A stretch of DNA of 64,000 nucleotides from Anaerolineae bacterium (GCA_947476335.1 CANJQH010000005.1:1-64000), one strand, 5' to 3'. Shown: positions 8,482 through 17,541, counted from the first letter of the stretch. Translations and numbers: made by a program. The notes: a model not told the origin generated them from the letters alone.

Positions 8482-9608
8482 CCTACTTCGGCTTTCAACT
8501 GACCGCAGCCCGCAGCAATGTCGATGCCACGACGCACACGCAATGTGTTTGGCACACCGGCACGGTCGAGCACTTCACGAAAGCGATGCCGCGCTTCGAG
8601 ATCGGGTGCATGGCCGCGATATCCCTGCGTCGGGTTCAACGGGATCATGTTGACGTGCACAAGGTTGGCTGAACGTGGATTTGTCTCTTGCACGAGATCA
8701 ACCAGTGCTTCAGCCTGCTCTTCCGTATCGTTTACGCCATCGATCAGCGCCCATTCGTAGCTGACACGACGATTCGTCTTGCGCACATAATCGCGCGTCG
8801 CGTGCACAACGGACTTCAACGGATAGCGAATGTTGATCGGAACCAGCTTGTCGCGCAGTGTGTCGGTGGCAGCGTGCAGCGACACGGCAAGATTGACTTG
8901 CAGGTCCTCGGCGGTAAAGCGTTCAATGCCAGGCACAATGCCGACGGTGGAAACCGTTATGCGGCGCGCGCCCATGCCGAATCCACCTTCAGCTTCCGGA
9001 TGCATCACACGGTTCACCGCTTCCATTACGTGCGTGTAATTTGCGAATGGTTCACCCATGCCCATCAGCACCAGATTCGACAGACGCTCGGCCTCGGCGC
9101 GCTTGCCGTTGGACTTCTCAGCCTGCGCCAGCGTACGCGCTACACGCACAACCTGTTCGACGATTTCGCCAACGCGCAGATTGCGCATAAATCCACCCTG
9201 ACCGGTGGCGCAGAAGCTGCAGTTCATCGCGCATCCAGCCTGCGAGGAAATGCATGCTGTGCGGCGATGGCCGTCATATTCCATCAACACTGTTTCAACT
9301 TCAGCGCCATCGGGCAAATGGAAGAGCCACTTCTGCGTCCAGCCGTCTGTTGAGCGCTGATGTGCACCAATCGACATGCGCGAAAGCACCACACTATCGC
9401 GCAGCCGTGAGCGCAGCGACTTCGGCAGATCGCTCATTTCATCAATTTCCGACGCCATGCGCTGATACAGCCATGTCCAGATCTGACGCGCGCGAAAAGC
9501 AGGCTCACCCCACGTGTTCAACTGATTGCGCAGCTGTTCGAAGGTCAGGTCGTAAAGAGAGGGCAGGGGAGCGGATGCATCCGCGGATTGGACATTCACG
9601 GGGCACAT
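8478..9608 (-). CDS. rlmN: 23S rRNA A2503-C2 / tRNA A37-C2 methyltransferase
   Basis: RlmN is a radical-SAM enzyme that methylates C2 of A2503 in 23S rRNA and A37 of some tRNAs. The radical-SAM cluster is Cys126, Cys130 and Cys133 (CxxxCxxC), followed by GEPFANY. An N-terminal helical domain precedes the barrel, and the C-terminal TLRVRRGIDIAAGCGQL segment carries the methyl-bearing Cys. At 376 residues it is slightly longer than the usual 350-370. It lies downstream of the Xer recombinase gene and converges with the dehydrogenase. Confidence 0.96.
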   Translation of the reverse strand: MCPVNVQSADASAPLPSLYDLTFEQLRNQLNTWGEPAFRARQIWTWLYQRMASEIDEMSDLPKSLRSRLRDSVVLSRMSIGAHQRSTDGWTQKWLFHLPDGAEVETVLMEYDGHRRTACISSQAGCAMNCSFCATGQGGFMRNLRVGEIVEQVVRVARTLAQAEKSNGKRAEAERLSNLVLMGMGEPFANYTHVMEAVNRVMHPEAEGGFGMGARRITVSTVGIVPGIERFTAEDLQVNLAVSLHAATDTLRDKLVPINIRYPLKSVVHATRDYVRKTNRRVSYEWALIDGVNDTEEQAEALVDLVQETNPRSANLVHVNMIPLNPTQGYRGHAPDLEARHRFREVLDRAGVPNTLRVRRGIDIAAGCGQLKAEVG

Positions 9609-9643
9609 TTTCTCACGCGTATTCGAGTGTGCGCTATTGCGTG

Positions 9644-10666
9644 CTATTTTGATTTGCGCGCTGCTTCATGCGGAGAAAGTCCGTATGTGTGCAGCTGATC
9701 CTTCAGCACGTCGGTCTTCGTGTGTGCATATACGATGCGTGTTGTGGATGGAGAGGCGTGGCCGAGATAGGCCTGCACCGATTCGAGCGGCATGCCTTCG
9801 TTCAACAATTGTGTGGCGCGAAAATGGCGAAAGCTGTGCGGCGACGTATTCGCATTCAGGCCGAGCTTGCGCGCTGTGCTCTTGACCGTGTGCCAGATCG
9901 AGACGCGGCTGAGCTGCTGGCCAGCGCCGCGGCCATGCGAGATGAACAGCGATGGGTTGGAATCTTGTCGCTCGCGGCAATAGGTGCGAATTGCCGCCTG
10001 CGCTTCGGGCGTTAGAAAAAGCATTCGCTCTTTGCCACCTTTGCCGGTGATCAGCACTTCGTTTGCGGCGCCGTCGGCGACCTGGCCGCGCGTCAGGCTG
10101 GCGACTTCACTGACGCGCCCGGCGGAGGCGTAGAGCGTGTGCAGGATCGCGCGCGCGCGCAGATGCTCAAGTCGACGGCGGACGGATTGGCGTGATTTTT
10201 TTTCATCATCAATCTCCGGAATCTGCGGCGGCGGACCGTCGAAGAATTCGATCAGCTGCGGAATGCGTTCATCGGCGATGCGGTGCCGATATCCGCCGCG
10301 CGTTGTTCCACGCGCCGTTTTCAACCGAGCTTCTGCCTTCGCGCGATTCAAATTCTGTGGCAGCCGATCATTTGCGTCGAGCCATTCAAGCAGGCGGCGC
10401 AAGCCTGCCATGTAAAGCTGCTGCGTGGCTTTGGCGTACTTGCGACGCGCCATCTGCGCGCTGAAATTTTTCAATATGTCGGCGTCGATTGTGAGAGCAA
10501 GCGTCACGGCAAGCGTGAGTGCGGCGCGATAGGCGTTGCGCGTATTTTCATTGGCGGAGCGCATCGCATCGAGAAAGCCATCAACCGTCGACCGATCGAC
10601 TTTTGGTTGATCTACTGTGCTCAAAGATGGTGGGGGAGCGGCGACAGACGCCTTCTTCGGGCTCAT
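9644..10666 (-). CDS. Tyrosine site-specific recombinase, XerC/D-like
   Basis: 340-residue tyrosine recombinase with an N-terminal SAM-like DNA-binding domain (about 25-115) and a catalytic domain holding all active residues: Arg184 (AGRVSEV), Lys212 (GKGGKER), His277-x-x-Arg280 (HSFR), His303 (LGHAS) and nucleophile Tyr313. The size and the single polypeptide fit Xer chromosome-dimer resolvases, though phage and element integrases share the fold. The N-terminus has a 30-residue Ser/Pro/Val-rich tail. A 28-bp dif-like site lies 20 bases upstream, as in streptococcal XerS/difSL. No phage or conjugation genes are adjacent. Confidence 0.9.
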   Translation of the reverse strand: MSPKKASVAAPPPSLSTVDQPKVDRSTVDGFLDAMRSANENTRNAYRAALTLAVTLALTIDADILKNFSAQMARRKYAKATQQLYMAGLRRLLEWLDANDRLPQNLNRAKAEARLKTARGTTRGGYRHRIADERIPQLIEFFDGPPPQIPEIDDEKKSRQSVRRRLEHLRARAILHTLYASAGRVSEVASLTRGQVADGAANEVLITGKGGKERMLFLTPEAQAAIRTYCRERQDSNPSLFISHGRGAGQQLSRVSIWHTVKSTARKLGLNANTSPHSFRHFRATQLLNEGMPLESVQAYLGHASPSTTRIVYAHTKTDVLKDQLHTYGLSPHEAARKSK

Positions 10667-10686
10667 GCCAAAATTCTACATCTGTT

Positions 10687-10714
10687 ATTTAACTTAATAA
10701 TCATTGTGTTAAAT
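10687..10714. other. Putative dif-like recombination site (11-6-11)
   Basis: Left arm ATTTAACTTAA (10687-10697), spacer TAATCA, right arm TTGTGTTAAAT (10704-10714). The arms are inverted copies matching at 9 of 11 positions. The right arm differs from the E. coli XerD-side dif half-site TTATGTTAAAT at one position. The total length of 28 and the 6-bp centre equal those of canonical dif. It could also act as an operator for the recombinase gene. Confidence 0.6.
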
Positions 10715-10739
10715 AGCTTTTTTTGTGCAGAGCCGGCAG

Positions 10740-10889
10740 GAGGAAGAAATAACGCCTGCATTTTTCCTGATCTCTGTCCTTTCACATTTCTCCATTTCTA
10801 TATTTCTCCATTTCTATTTCCGAATTCTTTTTCCGAATTTTTCCGCCGGCCCTGCACAAAAATATTTTTGTTTTTACGTTTTTTTGTTT
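10740..10889. repeat. AT-rich pyrimidine tract with imperfect tandem repeats
   Basis: Between the recombinase and the TIM-barrel gene the top strand is strongly pyrimidine-rich. It repeats the unit ATTTCTCCATTTCTAT about twice, then TTCCGAATTC-type units twice, and ends in long T runs flanking AAAAATATTTTTG. No coding potential is visible; composition differs sharply from the flanking genes. Confidence 0.7.
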
Positions 10890-11717
10890 TTATGCGCTCG
10901 CTTCAAAGCGCGCACGAAAACGCTTTGTCATCCATGCACAGATGTCCCACAGATCTGCCAGCGGCTGGCGCGTGTATGGCAGAGATGGCATGTATGTCGG
11001 CGGACCGAATTCCGGCGTGAACGTCATAATCTCGCGGCCGGCAGCACGGTTCGCAGCGACGATGGCGTCCCACCATGCTTCATGATGCGCAAGCGCGTCA
11101 GCGAATTCCGGCGCGCGCGGATCGGAAACCTGCGGGCCTTCCTGATGACCCACGCGTCCATGAATGTGCACAGATCGTTCGCACGCCAGCTTGACAGCTT
11201 CAGGCTGATCATCCAGTAAAGACTCACATACACACGTCCAATGACTGAAGTCGGCGTTCAGGCGCAGTCCCGGAAACCTGCGCAGCAGCACAGCTGTGTT
11301 CACCGGCGTAAACATTACTCGGCCGCGATGCGTTTCATGCCCGACAAGCACTCCGCTCGGCGCAGCAATTTCATTAGACGCAGCCAGCGCACCTTCGACG
11401 AATGTCGCCTGGTCTTCAGCTGTGAACCAGTCTTTGCCACCATGCGCGTTGATCACGATCGGCCCAAACGTCATCGCGCGCACGATGTCGGCACGCAACG
11501 ATGTAATGTGCTCACGCACATTCGCGCCCGCGCTAAATACCATCGGCACATAATCGAGTTTATATTCCGCCAGCAGCGATCGAAATTGCGCCTCCTTTTC
11601 TTTTGCAGGCATCGACGTTTCAATGCCGTCATAGATGCCAGCATCGGCAATCTGCTTGAACTGCTGCTCAAGCGAACCGCTCATACCCCAGAGAGACTTG
11701 TAAATTCGAAGTTTCAT
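10890..11717 (-). CDS. Sugar phosphate isomerase/epimerase-like TIM barrel (xylose isomerase-like, AP endonuclease 2 family)
   Basis: 275-residue protein of the xylose isomerase-like TIM-barrel superfamily, which uses divalent metal to isomerise or epimerise sugars or cleave related substrates. Likely metal ligands are the Glu in HETHRGR, the Asp in NADFSHW, the His of HIHGRVGH and the Glu of TPEFGPP. It lies among a KduD-like SDR and Gfo/Idh oxidoreductases, which suggests sugar-acid or inositol-type catabolism, but the substrate is not evident. A family A palindromic element separates it from kduD. Confidence 0.8.
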   Translation of the reverse strand: MKLRIYKSLWGMSGSLEQQFKQIADAGIYDGIETSMPAKEKEAQFRSLLAEYKLDYVPMVFSAGANVREHITSLRADIVRAMTFGPIVINAHGGKDWFTAEDQATFVEGALAASNEIAAPSGVLVGHETHRGRVMFTPVNTAVLLRRFPGLRLNADFSHWTCVCESLLDDQPEAVKLACERSVHIHGRVGHQEGPQVSDPRAPEFADALAHHEAWWDAIVAANRAAGREIMTFTPEFGPPTYMPSLPYTRQPLADLWDICAWMTKRFRARFEASA

Positions 11718-11768
11718 AACTGCTTAAGAATAAGCGTGCGCTATAGGAATGTCAAAATGCGGCAAGCG

Positions 11769-11879
11769 GTAACTACTCAGGCCCAAATCAGTATTTCCCG
11801 CGAAACACGCTATTCCTTCCCCCTTCGGGGGAAGGAATAGCGTGTTTCGCGTTGGAAAATGGCTGGCCTGAGTAGTTAC
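11769..11879. mobile_element. Family A palindromic MITE, copy A1
   Basis: The element runs from GTAACTACTCAGGCC to its perfect inverted copy. It has an inner perfect 25-bp stem (11799-11823 with 11827-11851). The flanks are an exact 8-bp duplication, GGCAAGCG, at 11761-11768 and 11880-11887. It has no coding content. Confidence 0.92.
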
Positions 11880-11933
11880 GGCAAGCGCCTATCTCCAATG
11901 GCGACGAGTTACTTCACACGAATATTTCAATCG

Positions 11934-12710
11934 TCATCTTGCCAGCCATGCGCCATCAACGACGAGCACGTGCCCATGCACGTAGTCGCTTGCTGCCGAT
12001 GCGAGAAAAAGCGCAGGCCCGGCCAGATCTTCTGGCACGCCCCAGCGCCCTGCAGGAATACGCTCGAGCAACTGCTTTGAACGCACCGGGTCGGCCACCA
12101 GCGCTTCAATGTTTTCTGTGTTCATATATCCGGGTGCGATGGCGTTCACATTAATCCCTTTGCCCGCCAGTTCGTTTGCCATTGATTTTGTCAGCCCTGC
12201 CAGCGCATGCTTCGCAGCGGCGTACGCGTGCACACGAAATCCGCCCTGAAATGTCAGCACAGACGCGATGTTGATAATCTTTCCGCTGCCTCGCTCGGCC
12301 ATGTGTCGTGCTGCGCGCTGCGACAGAATCCAGCATGCATTCAGATTTACATCCATGACCTCGTCCCAGTATTCGATCGGAAAATCCAACACATCCGCGC
12401 GTCGCTGAATTCCCGCGTTGTTCACCAGTACATCCAGTCTGCCAAATTTCTCCAGCACCTCATCTACCAGGCTTTCTGCAGCGGCGCGGTTCGTGAAGTC
12501 TGCGGATAGCGCCGCTCCACGGCAGCCGGCCTGCGCAATGGCTTCCAATGTCTGATCTGCGCGCCCAGACCGTGATGTCACCACAACGTCCGCCCCACCC
12601 TGCGCCAGCGCAATGGCCATCGCAGCTCCCAGTCCTTTGTCGCCACCAGTTACAAGCGCGACTTTGCCATCGACTCGAAATTTTCCCATCACTGTTTTGT
12701 CCGTCACCAT
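11934..12710 (-). CDS. kduD: 2-dehydro-3-deoxy-D-gluconate 5-dehydrogenase-like SDR
   Basis: KduD interconverts 2,5-diketo-3-deoxygluconate and 2-keto-3-deoxygluconate in uronate and pectin degradation. The 258-residue SDR has TGGDKGLG at 21-28, NNAG at 97-100 and Ser150/Tyr163/Lys167. Its C-terminus, PAGRWGVPEDL followed by SDYVHGHVLVVDGAWLAR, is very close to the KduD pattern. Related gluconate 5-dehydrogenases are the main alternative. ATG 12710 is favoured because TACAAC lies 7 bases upstream on the minus strand; ATG 12689 is also possible. The gene is divergent from the Gfo/Idh pair. Confidence 0.75.
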   Translation of the reverse strand: MVTDKTVMGKFRVDGKVALVTGGDKGLGAAMAIALAQGGADVVVTSRSGRADQTLEAIAQAGCRGAALSADFTNRAAAESLVDEVLEKFGRLDVLVNNAGIQRRADVLDFPIEYWDEVMDVNLNACWILSQRAARHMAERGSGKIINIASVLTFQGGFRVHAYAAAKHALAGLTKSMANELAGKGINVNAIAPGYMNTENIEALVADPVRSKQLLERIPAGRWGVPEDLAGPALFLASAASDYVHGHVLVVDGAWLAR

Positions 12711-12774
12711 GTTGGGTGTTGTATCACGCCGTGCTTGATCGCAAAATTCATTGCTTCGCACTACACTCGCTGAC

Positions 12775-13803
12775 ATGATCAGATTTGCCGTCATCGGCAT
12801 CACCCATGGGCATATCTACGGCCAGGTGCAATGCCTGCTCGATGTCGGTGCGACGTTTGTTGGCTGGCACAGCTATACGCATGAGGAACCGGTGCGTGCA
12901 GCTTTCGCACGTGCGTTTCCAGATGTGCCTCGGTTTGAAGACGAAGCCGCATTGCTCGACGACATCTCGATTCACATGATCGTCACTTCGACGGTGCCAG
13001 CCGATCGCGCACCACTCGGCATTCGCGCCATGCGCTGTGGCAAAGATTTCATGACGGACAAGCCTGGTTTTACGACGCTCGAACAACTGCACGAAGCGCG
13101 CAGAGTGCAGGCCGAGACTGGGCGTATTTATTCGATCTGCTACAGCGAGCGCTTCGAAAATCGCGCCACCACCCATGCCGTTGATCTTGTACGCAGCGGC
13201 GCTATCGGAACAGTGGTGCAGACGATTGGCCTCGGCCCGCATCGCAGTAATCTGAGCACGCGCCTGCCTTACTTCTTTCAGCGCCAGCGCTACGGTGGCA
13301 TTCTGTGTGACATCGGCTCGCATCAGTTTGATCAGTTCCTCACATTCACAGGTTCCACAAGCGCCGAAATCGTCGCTTCGCAAGTCGGCAATCTGGCGCA
13401 TCCACAGCATCCTGAGCTGGAAGATTTTGGTGACGCACTGTTGCGTGGCAACAACGGCTCAGGCTATCTGCGCGTCGACTGGTTTACCCCCAACGGCCTG
13501 CCAGTCTGGGGAGATGGGCGCCTGACCGTGCTCGGCACCGAAGGCTATATTGAGCTGCGCAAGTATGTCGACATTGAAGGGCGACCGGGCGCGAATCACT
13601 TGTTCCTTGTGAACGGCAAGGGTACGCAATACATCAACTGTGATCACGTTCCCCTCCCCTATGGAGCTGCATTGGTGCGCGATGTGCTTGATCGTTCAGA
13701 GACGGCCATGTCGCAGGTGCATTGTTTTCTCGTCAGCGAACTCGCTTTGCAGGCACAGGCGCGTGCGGCGATTCTTACAGCGGCAAATGGAGGCAATGCG
13801 TGA
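12775..13803 (+). CDS. Gfo/Idh/MocA family oxidoreductase 1
   Basis: 342-residue NAD(P)-dependent oxidoreductase with an N-terminal Rossmann fold, but the usual GxGxxG is altered (IGITHGHIYG). The CGKDFMTDKPG segment occupies the place of the family's EKP motif. A C-terminal alpha/beta domain follows (YGGILCDIGSHQFDQF). These enzymes oxidise or reduce sugars, inositols and derivatives; the substrate is unknown. ATG 12775 lies 7 bases after TACACT (12762-12767), so the message may be leaderless. Its TGA overlaps the next gene's GTG start. Confidence 0.85.
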   Translation: MIRFAVIGITHGHIYGQVQCLLDVGATFVGWHSYTHEEPVRAAFARAFPDVPRFEDEAALLDDISIHMIVTSTVPADRAPLGIRAMRCGKDFMTDKPGFTTLEQLHEARRVQAETGRIYSICYSERFENRATTHAVDLVRSGAIGTVVQTIGLGPHRSNLSTRLPYFFQRQRYGGILCDIGSHQFDQFLTFTGSTSAEIVASQVGNLAHPQHPELEDFGDALLRGNNGSGYLRVDWFTPNGLPVWGDGRLTVLGTEGYIELRKYVDIEGRPGANHLFLVNGKGTQYINCDHVPLPYGAALVRDVLDRSETAMSQVHCFLVSELALQAQARAAILTAANGGNA

Positions 13804-14927
13804 AGAGCCGTCGCGTTGCGCTGGTTGGCCTTGGCATCGGGCGGCAGCATGCTGCCGCATATCGCGCACTCGCAGGCCGTTTTGAGATCGCGGCAGTTTG
13901 CGCTCGCAGCGAAGTTTCTGCACGCAAGGCCGCGAATGATTTTGGTGCGCAGCACGCATTGACGAACTTTGATGATGTGCTGCAGTTGCCGAATATAGAC
14001 ATCATTGATCTCTGCACACCGCCGCATTTGCACGTCGAGCAGGCGCTGGCCGCGCTGCACACGGGCCATCACGTTATTTGTGAAAAGCCGGTTGCCGCAG
14101 ATGTCGCCGACATCGATCGTCTCGCAGCCGCCGAAGCTGCATGTGGCCGCTGGCTCATGCCGATTTTCCAATACCGCTTCGGCGCCGGGCTCGGCACGCT
14201 GCTCGATCTGCAGGCGCGTGGTCTTACTGGTGATCCGCTGCTTGCGACGGTCGAAGTGCACTGGCGCCGTCGTGCTGATTACTATCACGTCCCATGGCGC
14301 GGCCGGATTGAAACTGAGTTGGGTGGTGTACTAACCAGCCAGGCGGTGCATGCAATTGATGCATTGACTTGTGCATTTGGCAATGTTCGTCGCGTTGCTG
14401 CGTTTGCTGCCACTGCGATTAATCCTGTCGAAGTTGAAGATAACGCAGTGGTCAGCCTGCAGATGTGCAACGGCGCGCTTGTGACGATCAGCGCCACACT
14501 CGGATCCGGCGCAGAAATTACGCGGCATCGCTTCGTATTTCGCAATCTCGTTGCAGAAAGCAATACGCGGCCGTATTCAAACTGCGAGGGTCCGTGGACA
14601 TTTACATCAGACGATGTGGAACATGCGACGACGCTGCGACAGGCATTGGCCGAAATCGAAGCGGTGCGCGGGAATTTTTCTGCAGCAGCAACGGAAAATA
14701 AAGCGGTTAACGCTGCGGTTAACGCTAATGAAGCCAGCATGCTCAACGGATACACACCCCCTGTCGGCTTCGAACCACAGATGCGCGCATTTGCAGATGC
14801 ACTTGATATGGAACAACCCCCGCCTGTGACGATCATGGATGCACGGCGCAGCGTGATGCTCCTAAGTGCAATTTATGATTCAGTGCGCAGTGGTGAGATC
14901 ATCGAGCTGCCGCGACTGAATTTATGA
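13800..14927 (+). CDS. Gfo/Idh/MocA family oxidoreductase 2
   Basis: 375-residue paralogous oxidoreductase with a canonical Rossmann GLGIGRQHAAAYRAL at the N-terminus, the EKPVA motif after VICEKP, and a C-terminal domain with VLTSQAVHAIDAL. The start is a GTG at 13800 that overlaps the upstream TGA (GTGA) and has a strong SD, GGAGG, at 13789-13793 with a 6-base spacer. Translational coupling of two dehydrogenases suggests they act on successive intermediates or as hetero-oligomer. Its stop overlaps the start of the cyclotransferase gene (ATGA). Confidence 0.88.
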   Translation: MKSRRVALVGLGIGRQHAAAYRALAGRFEIAAVCARSEVSARKAANDFGAQHALTNFDDVLQLPNIDIIDLCTPPHLHVEQALAALHTGHHVICEKPVAADVADIDRLAAAEAACGRWLMPIFQYRFGAGLGTLLDLQARGLTGDPLLATVEVHWRRRADYYHVPWRGRIETELGGVLTSQAVHAIDALTCAFGNVRRVAAFAATAINPVEVEDNAVVSLQMCNGALVTISATLGSGAEITRHRFVFRNLVAESNTRPYSNCEGPWTFTSDDVEHATTLRQALAEIEAVRGNFSAAATENKAVNAAVNANEASMLNGYTPPVGFEPQMRAFADALDMEQPPPVTIMDARRSVMLLSAIYDSVRSGEIIELPRLNL

Positions 14928-15829
14928 AACACTTGCAAACATGTGCGTTATTAGTTTTTCTGCTGTGTGCATGCAGCGCTCCTGCAACGCCGCTTCCTTC
15001 TCCCACCGCATCAGAGGAACCTGCAACGGAAGTTTCCCCGACGCAAACGCCAGCTGCGACTGCACAACCGCAGACTGAGCCGATTTCCACAGTGACAGTG
15101 CCTTCGCAGAAGCATGCGATGGAGTCGATAGAGTCGCTTGGCTTTCGTGTAGTGATGAGTTACCCCCATGCGATCGACGCATTTACGGAGGGCCTTGTTT
15201 TTGTTGATGGCCGCTTGTTCGAAAGCACAGGTTTGAAAGAACGGTCCAGCCTGCGTGAAGTGAGTTTGAGCAATGGCAATGTGCTGCGCAAGCACGATGT
15301 TGCCAGGGAATACTTTGGCGAAGGACTGGCGCTCGTTGGTGATGAGCTGGTGCAGTTGACGTGGCAGGAAGGTGTGGCGTTTCGCTACGATCGCGATTCA
15401 TTTGCCGAGCGCGGTCGCTGGAAATACACGGGGGAAGGATGGGGTTTGGCGTTCGATGGTGCGTCGCTCGTGATGAGCGACGGCAGTGCGCAGATTCGCT
15501 TTCGCAATCCGCACACTTTCGATGTGCAGCGCACGATCACCGTCACCGTCGCCGGCCGTCCGCTTACGCAGCTCAATGAGCTCGAATACGCCGATGGCGC
15601 ACTTTGGTCCAACGTCTGGCAAACTGACGCAATTGCACGCATTGATCCGCAGACTGGTGTAGTGACAGGTGTGCTCGACCTGACGACGCTCTGGCCTGCG
15701 GATCAACGTCCACCCGACGCGGATGTGCTCAACGGTATCGCTTTTGATTCAGCCAGCGGCGAATTTCTCGTCACCGGCAAGTTCTGGCCACACGTGTATC
15801 GACTAGCAATTTCGAAGATAAGTCAGTAA
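14924..15829 (+). CDS. Glutaminyl-peptide cyclotransferase, lipoprotein (beta-propeller type)
   Basis: Plant/bacterial-type glutaminyl cyclase, which converts N-terminal Gln to pyroglutamate. The 301-residue protein has a signal peptide with lipobox LCAC (Cys17), a Thr/Pro-rich linker to about residue 60, then a five-bladed propeller with AFTEGLVF, EGLALV, EGWGLAFDG, ELEYADGALWSNVW and NGIAFD. The FTEGL and NELEY...NVW motifs are diagnostic. Start ATG overlaps the Gfo/Idh stop. A role for the enzyme in this sugar-oxidation unit is not obvious; the coupling may be only for expression. Confidence 0.88.
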   Translation: MKHLQTCALLVFLLCACSAPATPLPSPTASEEPATEVSPTQTPAATAQPQTEPISTVTVPSQKHAMESIESLGFRVVMSYPHAIDAFTEGLVFVDGRLFESTGLKERSSLREVSLSNGNVLRKHDVAREYFGEGLALVGDELVQLTWQEGVAFRYDRDSFAERGRWKYTGEGWGLAFDGASLVMSDGSAQIRFRNPHTFDVQRTITVTVAGRPLTQLNELEYADGALWSNVWQTDAIARIDPQTGVVTGVLDLTTLWPADQRPPDADVLNGIAFDSASGEFLVTGKFWPHVYRLAISKISQ

Positions 15830-15886
15830 TTCACGAGATCTTTTTACGTAAATTCCGCAGGATAAGTCTCACGCGTTCAACAGATA

Positions 15887-15955
15887 GGGAGTGACTAAAT
15901 CTGAGTAGATCCCGCGAATCATGGGTTTCTCGCTGCTTTGATTTAGCCATTCTCC
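15887..15955. mobile_element. Family B palindromic MITE, degenerate copy B2
   Basis: The left end GGGAGTGACTAAAT matches copy B1 at 28447; the right end is a decayed inverse (ATTTAGCCATTCTCC). The 8-bp flanks AACAGATA (15879-15886) and AGCAGATA (15956-15963) match 7 of 8. The inserted end provides the last codons and stop of glpD. Confidence 0.8.
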
Positions 15956-17541
15956 AGCAGATATCCGCGTGCAAGTGCGACATAGGTTTCCACCTGTGCG
16001 CGTGTCTGGTCATCATTCCAGCCGAGTTCACGTGCCAGTACTGCGGCCACAGCCGGCGCCATCTCGATGCTTGCACGCGCATTCAGCAGCAGCGCTCGTG
16101 TGCGGCGTGCCAGCACGTCTTCAATATTGCGTGCCATTTCGAACCGTGCCGCCCACGCTGCTTCCCCCAGCAGATATGGGAGTGACGGATGCATGCGCTG
16201 GCTTAGTTCGTCACTCTCTGCGCAGACAGCTTGTACAGCAGCTGCGTCCGTGCCATACACACGCCACGGGTCTTCAGATGCAGATTGCGTTGCGCCGTGC
16301 AAAGACAGATTTTCCGTCGTGCTTGGTTTTGCCTGCAATCCGCCAACGCGCGCAGCGCGGTTGATGACATCTTCCGCCATATGCCGATAAGTCGTCCATT
16401 TACCACCAGTGATTGTCACCAGCCCGGAATCACTGATCATGATCGTGTGATCGCGCGACAATGACTTGGTGCTGGTGCCGTCGCCGGCTTTCACCAGCGG
16501 ACGCTGGCCAGCATAGATGCTCTGTACGTCTGCGGTCGTTACCGGGCGGCTTAAATAGCGCGACGCGTGCGACAGCAGGAATTCGATTTCAGCAGACAGC
16601 GCACGCGGTTCTTCTTCAGGCGCAGCCACGGGTGTGTCCGTCGTGCCGACAACCACACGGTCATGCCAGGGTACAGCAAACAATACGCGGCCGTCATCCG
16701 TTTTTGGGATCATCACTGCGTGGTCGCCTGGCAGAAAGGACCGATCGAGCACAATATGCACACCTTGGCTGGGAGCCACGATTGCGCGCGCCGATGGATT
16801 ATCGGTGCGACGCAGTGCGTCGACGAATACACCAGTGGCATTAATGACGACTTTTGCATTCACGTGGTGATGGATGCCAGTTTCACCATTTTCACTATTG
16901 ATGAACGTGACACCGGAGATTCGTCCGTCGGTGCGCTGCAGGTCAACCACGCGCGCGTAATTCAGCGCATGTGCACCATGATCGAGCGCAGTGCGCAACA
17001 ACGTCACTGCAAGGCGTGCGTCATCGAACTGACCGTCGAAATACACTACGCCACCCTTCAGGCCGGTGCTTTGCAGCGTCGGCGCCAGGCGCAACGCTTC
17101 TGTGCGGCCGACCAATCGCGAGAAGCCGAACCCGAGTCGACCTGCAAGCACGCTGTAAAGCAATAGGCCCGTGCCGTAGAAAAGCTGGTCAAACCAGTGA
17201 TAGGCAGGTACTATGAGTGGCAGCACGGCGCACAAATGCGGCGCGTTGCGTTGCAACAGACCGCGTTCTCGCAGCGCTTCGAAGACGAGCGACACATTGC
17301 CCTGCGCCAGATAACGTACACCACCATGCACGAGCTTTGTGCTGCGACTGGAGGTGCCTTTTGCAAAGTCTACGGCCTCCAGCAGCAGCGTTTTGTAGCC
17401 TCGGGCGGCGGCATCGACTGCAGCGCCGAGGCCGGTCGCTCCACCGCCGACGATGACAATGTCGTAGTCGGTCTGACTTTCAATTTTTTCGAGCAGTACA
17501 TTACGCGAAACCTGGCGTGAGACATACGAAGTTGCGTTCAT
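15943..17541 (-). CDS. glpD: Aerobic glycerol-3-phosphate dehydrogenase
   Basis: FAD enzyme at the membrane that oxidises sn-glycerol-3-phosphate to dihydroxyacetone phosphate and feeds electrons to quinone. The 532-residue protein has the dinucleotide motif IVGGGATGLGAAVDAAARG near residue 30, TSSRSTKLVHGGVRYL, and the C-terminal DAO_C domain. The ATG at 17541 is preferred over the GTG at 17542-17544; CATACT lies nine bases upstream. Its last codons and TAA lie inside the decayed family B element, so the present C-terminus (ENG) is insertion-derived. It is divergent from the VWA protein gene. Confidence 0.93.
   Translation of the reverse strand: MNATSYVSRQVSRNVLLEKIESQTDYDIVIVGGGATGLGAAVDAAARGYKTLLLEAVDFAKGTSSRSTKLVHGGVRYLAQGNVSLVFEALRERGLLQRNAPHLCAVLPLIVPAYHWFDQLFYGTGLLLYSVLAGRLGFGFSRLVGRTEALRLAPTLQSTGLKGGVVYFDGQFDDARLAVTLLRTALDHGAHALNYARVVDLQRTDGRISGVTFINSENGETGIHHHVNAKVVINATGVFVDALRRTDNPSARAIVAPSQGVHIVLDRSFLPGDHAVMIPKTDDGRVLFAVPWHDRVVVGTTDTPVAAPEEEPRALSAEIEFLLSHASRYLSRPVTTADVQSIYAGQRPLVKAGDGTSTKSLSRDHTIMISDSGLVTITGGKWTTYRHMAEDVINRAARVGGLQAKPSTTENLSLHGATQSASEDPWRVYGTDAAAVQAVCAESDELSQRMHPSLPYLLGEAAWAARFEMARNIEDVLARRTRALLLNARASIEMAPAVAAVLARELGWNDDQTRAQVETYVALARGYLLENG

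Noticed and set aside
9644-10714. Prophage or integrative element around the tyrosine recombinase
   Set aside because: Neighbours are rlmN and sugar-metabolism genes; no phage, relaxase or direct-repeat att pair was seen.
11769-11879. CRISPR repeat or REP-type bacterial interspersed sequence
   Set aside because: Copies are kilobases apart with 8-bp target duplications, which fits transposition rather than CRISPR or classical REP.
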